NCBI GenBank assembly: GCA_964345395.1
Contig: CAYFRA010000001.1
Coordinates: forward strand, 13,489 to 77,488
DNA from: UPXZ01 sp964345395
Lineage (GTDB): Bacteria > Bacteroidota > Bacteroidia > Bacteroidales > Paludibacteraceae
DNA: 64,000 nt
Reading direction: 5' to 3'
How positions within the stretch are numbered: position 1 is the stretch's first letter; every line of letters begins with the position of its first letter. The notes beneath the pieces are model-generated. The model was not told the DNA's origin. It did no database searches and worked only from the letters and a program-made list of their open reading frames with translations. The position numbers were made by a program, and so were the translations under genes. Below are positions 25,455 to 33,978 of the stretch, in pieces.

Positions 25455-26481
25455 TAGGGTTGTTATTTATAAAATTCAAGATTTCATCTGCGCACTGTGC
25501 CGCATTCTGATAGTCAACATGAATAGAGATAATCTGACCTACATTTCGTCTATTCATTCCTGAATGATAAGCTTTGTCATAATAATTGAGGACTAAATCA
25601 ATAAATTGAGACATATTATCTTTCTGAATAGCTTTTACAGCCATTTTAGTTTGCTCTGGCCCCAAGCGTTTGCTAATCCTTTCTGTTGCTTCAATCAAAA
25701 AATCTTTATCTAACACACAGTATTCTTCAACTAAAAAAGAAATTCGCTGTTCTTTGTTTATATCTAAGTTTATCAATAGATTTTGTCGAATCAAATCATA
25801 AATATGTGAAGGTACAACCCTTTTGCCTATGGTTCTGCTTTCATCTTCAAACCAAACTCGCTGCTTGGGTTTAATTTTATAAAGTTCGTCTGCCAATAAG
25901 TTTTCGAAATGCTCTTGTGAGGGCTGTTTCAATTTATTCATAGATCCATATGAGGAGCCAAGATGTTGAGCAAGGTTTTCCAAATCTATAATCTGTTCAC
26001 CTCTCTTTGCAAACTCATATAAAACTTCGGTTTTGTGAGAACCTGTCATTCCACCTAATACTATGACTGGATAATCTTTTTCAAATTGCATTAAAACCCA
26101 ATTTCGATAAGCTTTGTAGCCGCCAACTAACTTAACCACATCGAAGCCATATAGATCTAAAATCCAAGCCATTGTATCGCTACGCATACCTCCTCGCCAG
26201 CAATAAACAGCCACTTTTTTGTTAGGAGCAAATTGCAAAGCTTGCTCAATAAATCCACGCCATTTTATAGCAGTTAAATCAAAACCTAATAATATAGCCT
26301 CTTCCCGACCCTTTTGTTTATATGTGGTTCCTACCTTTGCACGATCTTCATTGTTCAAAAGCGCAAGATTAAAAGATTGAGGGATGTGTGCTTTTTCGTA
26401 TTCAGCAGGAGTTCGTGTATCTAAGATAACATAGTTATCTTTGGTATCTATAAATTCGTCAATGTTTATCTTTTTTATCAC
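25444..26481 (-). CDS. selU: tRNA 2-selenouridine synthase
   Basis: Also called MnmH/YbbB. Replaces sulfur by selenium at the wobble 2-thiouridine of tRNAs for Lys, Glu and Gln. 345 residues. The N-terminal rhodanese domain (1-130) contains the catalytic cysteine in VAVYCWRGGMRSDT, and the P-loop domain starts at VIVLGGMTGSHKTEVLYEF. The start is GTG 26481. It is directly upstream of and overlapping selD, the selenophosphate supplier, so the locus is dedicated to selenium in tRNA; selA, selB and tRNA-Sec are not in the window. Confidence 0.94.
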   Translation of the reverse strand: MIKKINIDEFIDTKDNYVILDTRTPAEYEKAHIPQSFNLALLNNEDRAKVGTTYKQKGREEAILLGFDLTAIKWRGFIEQALQFAPNKKVAVYCWRGGMRSDTMAWILDLYGFDVVKLVGGYKAYRNWVLMQFEKDYPVIVLGGMTGSHKTEVLYEFAKRGEQIIDLENLAQHLGSSYGSMNKLKQPSQEHFENLLADELYKIKPKQRVWFEDESRTIGKRVVPSHIYDLIRQNLLINLDINKEQRISFLVEEYCVLDKDFLIEATERISKRLGPEQTKMAVKAIQKDNMSQFIDLVLNYYDKAYHSGMNRRNVGQIISIHVDYQNAAQCADEILNFINNNPNDE

Positions 26482-26515
26482 AGTAGTTGAATCTTTACAT
26501 ACGTAAATAAGATTG

Positions 26516-26523
26516 CAAATTTA
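26516..26523 (-). promoter_or_regulatory. candidate -7 element (TAAATTTG) of selU-selD
   Basis: Exact TAnnTTTG match on the minus strand, 34 bp before the GTG start of selU; no TTTG at the right spacing. Confidence 0.45.
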
Positions 26524-26571
26524 GAAAAAAATGATGATAGATACAGATAAACTTACCAAATAATTTGTTAT

Positions 26572-26802
26572 TTATTTCTTATGCTTTTCTACATACACTT
26601 CTATTTTTTCGGTTAAGTTTCTAATCCAAGTTTTCGTCTTATCTATCTGAGGTTCAAGATCCTCTATTGTATCTTTTAATTTGTTTGTTGCTAGCTCTCC
26701 TATCTCTATTGATTTTTCGCGAAGATTGGCTATATGCATCTCTAAATCATCTAATATTGAGTCTAAGTTTTCTTTAAAATCTTTGTTGTTTTTTGAAGCC
26801 AT
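26572..26802 (-). CDS. small charged coiled-coil protein (76 aa)
   Basis: Not recognised. The whole protein is predicted helical with heptad-like spacing (LDSILDDLEMHIANLREKSI, then LKDTIEDLEPQIDK), rich in K, E, D and I, with no signal peptide or membrane segment. Lies 23 bp after dprA on the same strand and 90 bp before selU, so probably transcribed with dprA. May be a structural or nucleoid-related small protein; no evidence for a role. Confidence 0.6.
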   Translation of the reverse strand: MASKNNKDFKENLDSILDDLEMHIANLREKSIEIGELATNKLKDTIEDLEPQIDKTKTWIRNLTEKIEVYVEKHKK

Positions 26803-26825
26803 AATAATGCCGGTTTATTGTTTGT

Positions 26826-27941
26826 TTATTTTACTATCCTATATTTACCGCCGGGTAGGCATTTTATCACTCCTTTGAATTCCATTTCTAACAACTGAGA
26901 TGATAATTTACTAAATGGAAGTTTAAGTTGGACTGCAATTTCATTAACATTTACTCCATCAGGAAATTGCCTAATCATGCCAAAAATGAGTTGCTCATTT
27001 TCATTCAATTCTGTAAAAAGATTGGTTTGTATCTCCTTATCATTACGTTTAGAAACCTCCCAGTTCATTAGATTTACTATATCTTTAGCTGACTCTATAA
27101 GAGCCGCTTTATTTGATTTTATAAGTAAATTGCAACCAGCCGACCACTCATCATATACTCCTCCCGGAACTGCAAAGACATCTCTGTTGTAGTCGTTTGC
27201 CAGGTTGGCCGTAATCAAAGCACCACCTTTTTTTGCCGACTCAACCACCACTAAGGCATCACACATACCAGCTATAATTCTATTACGTTGTACAAAATTT
27301 TGTTTATCTGGTTTAGTTCCGCTCATAAACTCGGTGATAAGAGCACCTTCTGACAACATTTTCACTGCCGTAGAACGATGCAAAGCGGGGTAGATCCGAT
27401 CTAAACCGTGCCCCAACACACCAATTGTAGGAATATTGTGATCGACTGCGGTTTTGTGAGCACAAATATCGATCCCATAAGCTAATCCGCTGACAACAAT
27501 CAAATTGGATATTTTGCTATTCAAATCAACGATAAGTTGCTTGCAAATTTCTCTCCCTTTTTCAGTAGCGTTGCGTGTGCCAACAATAGATACAAAGCGT
27601 CCATTGTTGAGTTCGATGTCCCCTTTTTGATAGATCACGATAGGAGAATCATCACACTCTTTCAGTCGATATGGATAGGCTTTATCGGTATAAAAAATGG
27701 CTTTAATTTTATTTTTTTGAATAAATTCAATCTCTCTTTCTGCTCTATCAAGAACATTTTGTGTATATATTTCGTTGGAGATGACCTTACCAATTCCCGG
27801 TATTTTCTCAAGATTAGATCTTTTTTCTTTAAATACAGCCTCTACGCTTCCAAGATAGGCAATTAGATTTTTAGCCAAACTGGGACCTACCCCTTTTATC
27901 AGATTTATGCCGATTTGATATTTTAATAATTCGTTGCTCAT
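26826..27941 (-). CDS. dprA: DNA-processing protein DprA
   Basis: Binds incoming single-stranded DNA and loads RecA during natural transformation. About 371 residues: N-terminal helix-hairpin-helix-like region (INLIKGVGPSLAKNLIAYL, IPGIGKVIS), the Rossmann-like DprA core with VSIVGTRNATEKGREICKQL, VVSGLAYGIDICAHKTAV, NRIIAGMCDALVVVES and AKKGGALITANLANDYNRDV, and a C-terminal winged-helix domain (from about 310). The start is ATG 27941; the frame also opens at a TTG at 27956. Sits 11 bp after the VanZ-like gene on the same strand, likely one unit. Confidence 0.95.
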   Translation of the reverse strand: MSNELLKYQIGINLIKGVGPSLAKNLIAYLGSVEAVFKEKRSNLEKIPGIGKVISNEIYTQNVLDRAEREIEFIQKNKIKAIFYTDKAYPYRLKECDDSPIVIYQKGDIELNNGRFVSIVGTRNATEKGREICKQLIVDLNSKISNLIVVSGLAYGIDICAHKTAVDHNIPTIGVLGHGLDRIYPALHRSTAVKMLSEGALITEFMSGTKPDKQNFVQRNRIIAGMCDALVVVESAKKGGALITANLANDYNRDVFAVPGGVYDEWSAGCNLLIKSNKAALIESAKDIVNLMNWEVSKRNDKEIQTNLFTELNENEQLIFGMIRQFPDGVNVNEIAVQLKLPFSKLSSQLLEMEFKGVIKCLPGGKYRIVK

Positions 27942-27952
27942 CGCCAATAATT

Positions 27953-28333
27953 TCAATCTTTATTAAAAATATACCTACCTATCATCCCCCCAGAAACAAG
28001 CCCAACCATATCAGCCACCCAGTCTAACAATTCAGCACTGCGTGGTTTGAAAAACAGTTCTTGAATAATTTCTATGGCACCTCCATACAGAATTAAAATA
28101 GCGAAAAGTGTGAAAATCAGATTGGGATATTTGATCCTTAACAACTGATCTTTTGAATAATTAAAATAAGCAACAAAACCCAATAGTAGATATATTAAAA
28201 TATGAGCAAACTTATCGCTACTCTGAAATTTTGCTATTTTTGGAACTGCATTAAAATGAGCTGTAGATAAAATAAATATCACAATTGCTAAAAAAATTGT
28301 CGGCCAATAATATCGTACAAACTGTTTGATCAT
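27953..28333 (-). CDS. VanZ-like membrane protein
   Basis: A 126-residue inner-membrane protein with about four helices. The VanZ-like pattern is seen in SDKFAHILIYLLLGFVAYF (short H-containing helix) and IEIIQELFFKPRSAELLDWV ahead of a last helix. The name comes from the teicoplanin resistance protein VanZ, but most members have no known role in resistance. Begins within a divergent promoter region with the M48 lipoprotein gene. Confidence 0.85.
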   Translation of the reverse strand: MIKQFVRYYWPTIFLAIVIFILSTAHFNAVPKIAKFQSSDKFAHILIYLLLGFVAYFNYSKDQLLRIKYPNLIFTLFAILILYGGAIEIIQELFFKPRSAELLDWVADMVGLVSGGMIGRYIFNKD

Positions 28334-28340
28334 AAAATCA

Positions 28341-28371
28341 TTTGACTGTTAAAGAATAAAATATATCTTTG
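28341..28371 (+). promoter_or_regulatory. consensus promoter of the M48 lipoprotein gene
   Basis: TTTG at 28341-28344, a 19-bp spacer, TATCTTTG at 28364-28371: a full match to the Bacteroidota TTTG / TAnnTTTG consensus, with a leader of about 40 nt before ATG 28420. Confidence 0.75.
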
Positions 28372-28379
28372 CAAAGATA
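28372..28379 (-). promoter_or_regulatory. candidate -7 element (TATCTTTG) of the VanZ-like gene, back to back with the M48 promoter
   Basis: The second half of the 16-bp palindrome 28364-28379 is the same -7 element on the opposite strand, 38 bp before the VanZ-like start. No TTTG lies at the right distance, so it is weaker than its partner. Confidence 0.4.
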
Positions 28380-28419
28380 AACTATTTGTTTGACCTAATT
28401 ATAATAAGAACAAAACATT

Positions 28420-29238
28420 ATGAATAAGCTTGTAAAACTAACTACCATCTTACTGATGGCAACACTGCTTGCCTCTTGTTCCACCGTTATGCTTACCGGA
28501 CGCAGACAATTCAATATTGTATCTGATGCTGAATTGAACGAGATGAGCTTCGTGTCCTACAAACAATTAAAAGACTCGTTGCCACGATCAAAAGATGCTG
28601 TCAACACGGCTATGGTTAAACGTGTGGGGATGAACATTGCTAATGCAGTTGAAAAATTTATGAAAGAGAACGGATTTTCTCAAGATTTAGCGGGTTTTGA
28701 TTGGGAATATAATCTATTTGATGTTGACCAAGCCAATGCTTTTGCTATGCCTGGTGGGAAGATTGCTGTTTTTACGGGTATTTTACCAATAACACAAAGC
28801 GAAACTGGACTCGCTGTAGTAATGGGGCATGAGGTGGCACACGTGATAGCAAAACACAGTGCAGAACGTCTTAGCCAGCAAGTTGCCTCTCAGTATGGAG
28901 GCGCTATTTTGGGGGCTGTAGCAGGTGCAAAATCGGAAGCTTTACAACAAACAGTTGGTATGCTATATGGGATAGGTATTCAGGCAGGTGTATTGCTACC
29001 ATTCTCAAGAAAACAGGAACTTGAAGCAGACGAATTGGGGTTATATTTTATGGCTATGGCCGGCTATGATCCAAGAGAAGCAGTTAGTTTTTGGAAACGA
29101 ATGAGCCAAGGTAGCGGTGCATCCGTACCAGAGTTTATGAGCACTCACCCATCAGACGATAAACGCATCAAACAGCTTGAAGCGGTAATCCCAACAGCAT
29201 TACAGTATTACAAAACAAATGTAGTTCCAAAATTATAG
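28420..29238 (+). CDS. M48-family metalloprotease lipoprotein
   Basis: A periplasm-facing zinc metalloprotease lipoprotein related to BepA/LoiP-type outer-membrane quality-control proteases. 272 residues. Lipoprotein signal peptide with lipobox LLASC (Cys20); zinc motif HEVAH at 137-141 and the third ligand Glu in QELEADELGLYFMAMAGYDP; a closing STHPSDDKRIKQLE typical of the family. No TPR domain, so shorter than E. coli BepA. Monocistronic, with a consensus promoter and a shared bidirectional terminator. Confidence 0.93.
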   Translation: MNKLVKLTTILLMATLLASCSTVMLTGRRQFNIVSDAELNEMSFVSYKQLKDSLPRSKDAVNTAMVKRVGMNIANAVEKFMKENGFSQDLAGFDWEYNLFDVDQANAFAMPGGKIAVFTGILPITQSETGLAVVMGHEVAHVIAKHSAERLSQQVASQYGGAILGAVAGAKSEALQQTVGMLYGIGIQAGVLLPFSRKQELEADELGLYFMAMAGYDPREAVSFWKRMSQGSGASVPEFMSTHPSDDKRIKQLEAVIPTALQYYKTNVVPKL

Positions 29239-29288
29239 AAAATATTTTTGAATTGATTTAGAATCGAACGCAAGAAATCAATGATAAT

Positions 29289-29327
29289 AAAAAAAGCAGT
29301 TGAGAATTTATTACAACTGCTTTTTTT
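29289..29327 (+). terminator. bidirectional terminator between M48 and upp
   Basis: A perfect 14-bp stem AAAAAAAGCAGTTG / CAACTGCTTTTTTT with an 11-nt loop, between the convergent M48 and upp genes; A and T runs make it work both ways. Confidence 0.9.
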
Positions 29328-29334
29328 ATTGTTC

Positions 29335-29985
29335 TTAAAGTTTTTCGCCATAAGCCAAATCACCTGCATCACCTAAGCCAGGTACGATGTAGGAGTGTTC
29401 ATCCAACTCCTCGTCTATTGTACCAACCCAAAGTGTAACATTGTCATCAAAGTGCTGGCTAAGCATATCTACAGCTTGACGACTTGCGATGATGGTTGAA
29501 ATAATTACTTTTTTAGGTTTCCCTTTTGTCAGTAATGCACCATGTGCTAACTCCATAGAGCTTCCTGTTGCCAACATAGGATCTATAAGTATCAGCGTTT
29601 TACCATCAAGTTTAGGGGCCGCAATGTATTCAATATGGATATCAAATTTGAGTGCATCTTTATATTTTCTATAAGCCGAAACAAATGCACTTTCTGCCTT
29701 ATCAAAATAGTTGAGAAAACCTTGATGAAAAGGGATACCCGCTCTCATAATAGTAGCTAAAATTACTTTTTCATCTAATTTAAAAGTTTCAGCTACCCCT
29801 AATGGTGTTTTGGTTTTTTCTGCTTTATATTTTAGTGTTTTACTAATTTCATAAGCTGATATTTCACCAATTCGTTCCATGTTTTTACGAAAACGCATAG
29901 CGTCTTTTTGAACATCAACCGCCCGCATCTCTTTGAGATAATGGTGCAAAATGGAGTACTGTTCTGATAAGTTTACAATTTTCAT
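29335..29985 (-). CDS. upp: uracil phosphoribosyltransferase
   Basis: Pyrimidine salvage: uracil plus PRPP gives UMP. 216 residues. The PRPP loop is TLILIDPMLATGSSMELA, the uracil-binding C-terminus contains YIVPGLGDAGDLAYG, and the N-terminal part has ILATIMRAGIPFHQGFLNYF. Bacteroidota-type length. Lies 39 bp downstream of aspA on the same strand and may be co-transcribed with it. Confidence 0.94.
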   Translation of the reverse strand: MKIVNLSEQYSILHHYLKEMRAVDVQKDAMRFRKNMERIGEISAYEISKTLKYKAEKTKTPLGVAETFKLDEKVILATIMRAGIPFHQGFLNYFDKAESAFVSAYRKYKDALKFDIHIEYIAAPKLDGKTLILIDPMLATGSSMELAHGALLTKGKPKKVIISTIIASRQAVDMLSQHFDDNVTLWVGTIDEELDEHSYIVPGLGDAGDLAYGEKL

Positions 29986-30024
29986 CTCTATATTGAATTT
30001 AAAATCACTATTTATTAAAGAAGA

Positions 30025-31440
30025 TTATTTTGGAAATTTTCTTGGAGCAATCATATTGATGGGTTTCAACACATCATCCAATTGCTCTTTATCCATCAAA
30101 CCTCTCTCCAATACCAAATCATAAACCCCTTTACCCGTTGTCAATGCTTCGGCTGCCAATAGTGTTGAAGCCTCATAACCGATATGCGGATTGAGGGCTG
30201 TTACCAACCCAATGCTGTTGAAAACCATATTTTGCATATGTTGTTCATTAGCAGTAATACCATCAACACAACGAAGACGTAAAGTGTCCATTCCTTCTTT
30301 TAGAATTTCAATATTTTCTAAAATAGATAAAGCTATCACTGGCTCCATAACGTTCAGCTGAAGTTGACCAGCTTCAGAAGCCATTGTGATGGTGTGATCG
30401 TTGCCTATTACCTTGAAAGCAATCTGATTGACAACTTCTGGTATCACAGGGTTTACTTTGCCTGGCATAATGGATGAACCTGGTTGCATAGGTGGAAGAT
30501 TGATTTCACCAATACCTGTACGAGGGCCAGAAGAGAGCAAACGAAGGTCATTACTGATTTTTGATAGCTTGATAGCCAAAGCTTTGATTACTGATGAATT
30601 ATTGACGAACACACCCGTATCATTGGTAGCTTGTACCAAGTTTGGGGCTAAAACCACAGGAACACCAGAATATTTAGCTAAATGATCGGTACACAAAGGA
30701 GCATAATCAGGATCAGAGTTGATACCTGTTCCAATTGCTGTAGCACCCATGTTGGTAATCAAAAATTGATTACGAGTTGAATCCATTCTTTCAATCTCAT
30801 CTTCAAGCGTTGCCGCAAATGCTTCAAATTCTTGACCGAGAGTCATTGGTACCGCATCTTGTAATTGGGTGCGTCCCATTTTCAAAACATCTTTGAACTC
30901 TACACTTTTAGCTCTGAATGATTGAACAAGATCTTTTAAAGATTCAATCAAAGCATCAAAACTACGATAAACAGCTATATGAAGTGCCGTTGGGTATGCG
31001 TCATTGGTTGATTGGGATAAGTTTACGTGGTTGTTGGGATGGCAGTGCTTATAATCTCCTTTTTCATATCCCATAATCTCTAAAGCTCTGTTGGCTATTA
31101 CTTCATTGGCGTTCATATTGGTAGATGTGCCCGCACCACCTTGTATCATATCTACAACAAAATATTCGTGCAAACTGCCTGCTTTAATTTCATCACAAGC
31201 TTGAACGATTGCATCTTTCAACTTTTCATCCAACATGCCCAACTGATGATTAGCCAAAGCTGCTGCGGCTTTCACATCTGCTAAACCATTGACAAATTCG
31301 GGATAATGATAAATTCTTGAACGACTGATGCTGAAGTTTTCAACTGCTCTTACAGTTTGAATTCCATGGTAATACTCAACCGGTATTTGCATTTCACCCA
31401 ATAAATCGTGCTCTAAACGAGTCTTTCCACTAAGTTCCAT
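30025..31440 (-). CDS. aspA: aspartate ammonia-lyase
   Basis: Deaminates L-aspartate reversibly to fumarate and ammonia, feeding fumarate respiration in anaerobes. 471 residues of the fumarase/aspartase superfamily. N-terminal motif RLEHDLLGEMQIPVEYYHGI fits aspartase rather than class II fumarase; the catalytic loop signature is GSSIMPGKVNPVIPEVVNQ, with AMTLG-like DAVPMTLGQEFEAFA and the substrate segment NLSQSTNDAYPTALHIA. Single gene, possibly with upp. No aspartate transporter next to it. Confidence 0.93.
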   Translation of the reverse strand: MELSGKTRLEHDLLGEMQIPVEYYHGIQTVRAVENFSISRSRIYHYPEFVNGLADVKAAAALANHQLGMLDEKLKDAIVQACDEIKAGSLHEYFVVDMIQGGAGTSTNMNANEVIANRALEIMGYEKGDYKHCHPNNHVNLSQSTNDAYPTALHIAVYRSFDALIESLKDLVQSFRAKSVEFKDVLKMGRTQLQDAVPMTLGQEFEAFAATLEDEIERMDSTRNQFLITNMGATAIGTGINSDPDYAPLCTDHLAKYSGVPVVLAPNLVQATNDTGVFVNNSSVIKALAIKLSKISNDLRLLSSGPRTGIGEINLPPMQPGSSIMPGKVNPVIPEVVNQIAFKVIGNDHTITMASEAGQLQLNVMEPVIALSILENIEILKEGMDTLRLRCVDGITANEQHMQNMVFNSIGLVTALNPHIGYEASTLLAAEALTTGKGVYDLVLERGLMDKEQLDDVLKPINMIAPRKFPK

Positions 31441-31528
31441 TTGATTTAAGTTTTTAATTAATTTGTAATTATAAGATTAATTTTTTATGATATTAAATAT
31501 TCTATATGATAAAACGAACGGGAACAGA

Positions 31529-32155
31529 TTAAATTATCTTTCCTAAAACATCGTAGATATAAGCTGATCCAAAAACGCCTACAAAGCCTAAACAAAATCC
31601 TGCTATAATTTGTCCTAAGGTGTGTGCCTTTAAATAAAGACGCGAAATAGCTACCAAGCCTGACAACAACAACGACACAGTAATCAATGGAAGCGGAAAT
31701 ATATGAACTGACCAAGATAGGCCAAAGATACTGCCTACAAAACCACCCATACCTGCAGCATGTGCACTTATTTTCCATTTGAAATTAATAAATACGATAA
31801 TTAATAGTGAAAATAGAGTGCCAATAGCCAAAATAACAATAGAAAAATCTAAGTTCAGAACACGCATCAAGAACACAATCCAAAAAACATAGGAGAGTAG
31901 CGAAAAGAGATAAGGCATCGTTCTTTCTTCTCTTTTTGATATAAACAGGTCCTTAATTTGACCACGTTTTAACATCATTAAAATAGGAATTGCTGGCAAT
32001 AGACCGGTGAAAAGGAAAGTACCTAAAATAGCGATTGATTGATATGTATGCCCTAAATATTTAAAATACTGCATTTGCATTAGCAGTATCATCCCATAAA
32101 CGGGCATCAGTAGTGGTTGAAAGATATAAGAAACGCTTTTTAAAAATCTTTTCAT
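31529..32155 (-). CDS. PAP2-superfamily membrane phosphatase
   Basis: A 208-residue membrane protein with about six helices. The phosphatase motifs are reduced but present: KISAHAAGMGGF (catalytic-type His) and SRLYLKAHTLGQIIAGF (Arg and His). Probably a lipid phosphatase acting on undecaprenyl or phosphatidate-type substrates at the periplasmic face; the substrate is not known. It sits between aspA and rpoN on the same strand with gaps of about 90 bp on both sides. Confidence 0.78.
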   Translation of the reverse strand: MKRFLKSVSYIFQPLLMPVYGMILLMQMQYFKYLGHTYQSIAILGTFLFTGLLPAIPILMMLKRGQIKDLFISKREERTMPYLFSLLSYVFWIVFLMRVLNLDFSIVILAIGTLFSLLIIVFINFKWKISAHAAGMGGFVGSIFGLSWSVHIFPLPLITVSLLLSGLVAISRLYLKAHTLGQIIAGFCLGFVGVFGSAYIYDVLGKII

Positions 32156-32246
32156 TTGTTTATTATTAATGACTCTACAGGTGAAATAAATAACACCAAA
32201 AGTCGAGTGAAAGAGAATATATTATTACATCCTCTCTAAGTTTTGG

Positions 32247-33707
32247 TTACATTTCAATTCTTAATCGTGCCACAGGAATATTGAGTTGTTCTCGATATTT
32301 AGCAGCTGTACGACGCGCAATTACGTAACCTTTTTTTTTCAATTCTTCTACAAGAACATCATCATTAATTGGGTTGCTTTTATCTTCATTAGCAATAATA
32401 TCCATAAGTACACTTTTAATTTCGCGAGTTGAAACTACTTCTCCATCTTCAGTTATCATTTTTTCTGAGAAAAAGTATTTTACCGGAAAAACTCCATACT
32501 CTGTTTGCACATATTTACTATTGCTTACCCGTGAAATTGTAGATACATCCAAACCAGTGATATCTGCAACGTCTTTCAGAACCATAGGTTTCAGAAACAT
32601 CTCATCTCCTTCAATAAAAAACTCCTTTTGCACATCTACAATGGCAATCATTGTTTTCAACAATGTTTCTTGTCGTTGCTTTATGGCATCTATAAACCAT
32701 CGTGCCGAATCAATTTTTTGTTTGATAAAAAAGAGTGAATTTTTCATTTTGTTAGATTGGTTTTCCTTGTTTTTAGAAAAATCCTCAAACATTTTACTAT
32801 ACTCTTTATTGATACGCAATTCAGGAATATTTGAATTATTCAACCTCACGGACAGCAAGCCATTTTCATTATCGACAATAAAATCAGGAATAATCACCGA
32901 CAAAGCATTTTCAATAAAATTATCACCAATTGTTTTACCAGGCTTTGGGTTTAGTTTGGTGATTTCATTGATAACTTCTTTTAAAGTCTCTTCGTCAATA
33001 TTCATTGAACGCAAGATTTTTTGGTAATGTTTTTTTGAAAATTCCTGAAAATATTTTTCAATAATGACAATCGAAGTATTTATAATTTCACTTTGAGGTT
33101 TTCTATTTAACTGCAATAAAAGACATTCTTTCAAATCCTGTGCAGCTATCCCGGCAGGTTCAAATTGTTGCACTTTGGTTATCAGCTCCTTGACATCATC
33201 ATCCCCCACTTCTATCCCAGCTTGAAAAACCAAATCATCAGCCATCATTTCAGCACTTCGCCTCAAATAGCCTTCATCATCAATATTGCCAATGATATAT
33301 TCAACAACTTTGAGTTGTTTTTCATCCAATTTGAGCAAACCAGCTTGTTCGAGAAGATATTCGTGAAAACTTACTCCTTCAGAATAAGGAATATCCATAT
33401 ACTTATCGTCAGGAGATATATTGCTTGTGTGTAGTTTATAATCAGGAATTAGATCATCGTCGTTATCCATATAGTCTTCAAAGTTGAACTCTTCATCCTT
33501 ATACTCTTCATCGTTTGACAGACTATCTTGATCCTCTTCTGAGATTGAAGTATCATCACAACCCTCTTCCAATGCAGGATTCTCCTCCAATTCTTGTTGG
33601 ATACGCTCCTCCATCTCAAGAGTTGGTATCTCCAACATCTTGATAACCTGTATTTGTGCAGGTGATAGTTTTTGTTGTAATTTTTGTTCTAATCGTTGTT
33701 TAAGCAT
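32247..33707 (-). CDS. rpoN: RNA polymerase sigma-54 factor
   Basis: Alternative sigma factor that reads -24/-12 promoters together with AAA+ activators. 486 residues with the three usual parts: glutamine-rich activator-interacting region I (MLKQRLEQKLQQKLSPAQIQ), an acidic region II (about 45-100), and the core-binding and DNA-binding region III with the RpoN box ARRTAAKYREQLNIPVARLR at the very C-terminus. Region III also has EYGVFPVKYFFSEKM. No activator gene is nearby. The 270 bp to the divergent sbcD gene hold promoters only. Confidence 0.95.
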   Translation of the reverse strand: MLKQRLEQKLQQKLSPAQIQVIKMLEIPTLEMEERIQQELEENPALEEGCDDTSISEEDQDSLSNDEEYKDEEFNFEDYMDNDDDLIPDYKLHTSNISPDDKYMDIPYSEGVSFHEYLLEQAGLLKLDEKQLKVVEYIIGNIDDEGYLRRSAEMMADDLVFQAGIEVGDDDVKELITKVQQFEPAGIAAQDLKECLLLQLNRKPQSEIINTSIVIIEKYFQEFSKKHYQKILRSMNIDEETLKEVINEITKLNPKPGKTIGDNFIENALSVIIPDFIVDNENGLLSVRLNNSNIPELRINKEYSKMFEDFSKNKENQSNKMKNSLFFIKQKIDSARWFIDAIKQRQETLLKTMIAIVDVQKEFFIEGDEMFLKPMVLKDVADITGLDVSTISRVSNSKYVQTEYGVFPVKYFFSEKMITEDGEVVSTREIKSVLMDIIANEDKSNPINDDVLVEELKKKGYVIARRTAAKYREQLNIPVARLRIEM

Positions 33708-33978
33708 CTGTAGAAAATATCATTTTAGACATAAAACAAAGATGTGTACCATTTGTTCTACATAATTCTTCATTGACAAAGATACATCTTTTCTGTTAAA
33801 TCTTACTTGTATTTTAGTGATTATGCTTAGATATTAAGATTTTAAAAAACTTATTCATACAAATATTTTACAAAATAATGACAATATAGATATTTGCACA
33901 AAAAATCAAGATGATATCCGATATAATCATATTTTTTTGACTAATATTGTATTTAAGAAATAATTTGAAAAAGATATT

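Noticed and set aside
31485..31778. 97-codon minus-strand frame at the end of the PAP2 gene
   Set aside because: It overlaps the PAP2 frame on the same strand in another phase and shows no domain.
32374..33027. 217-codon open frame antisense to rpoN
   Set aside because: Shadow of a long, well-supported gene; no domain, no promoter, Ser/Leu/Phe-rich composition.
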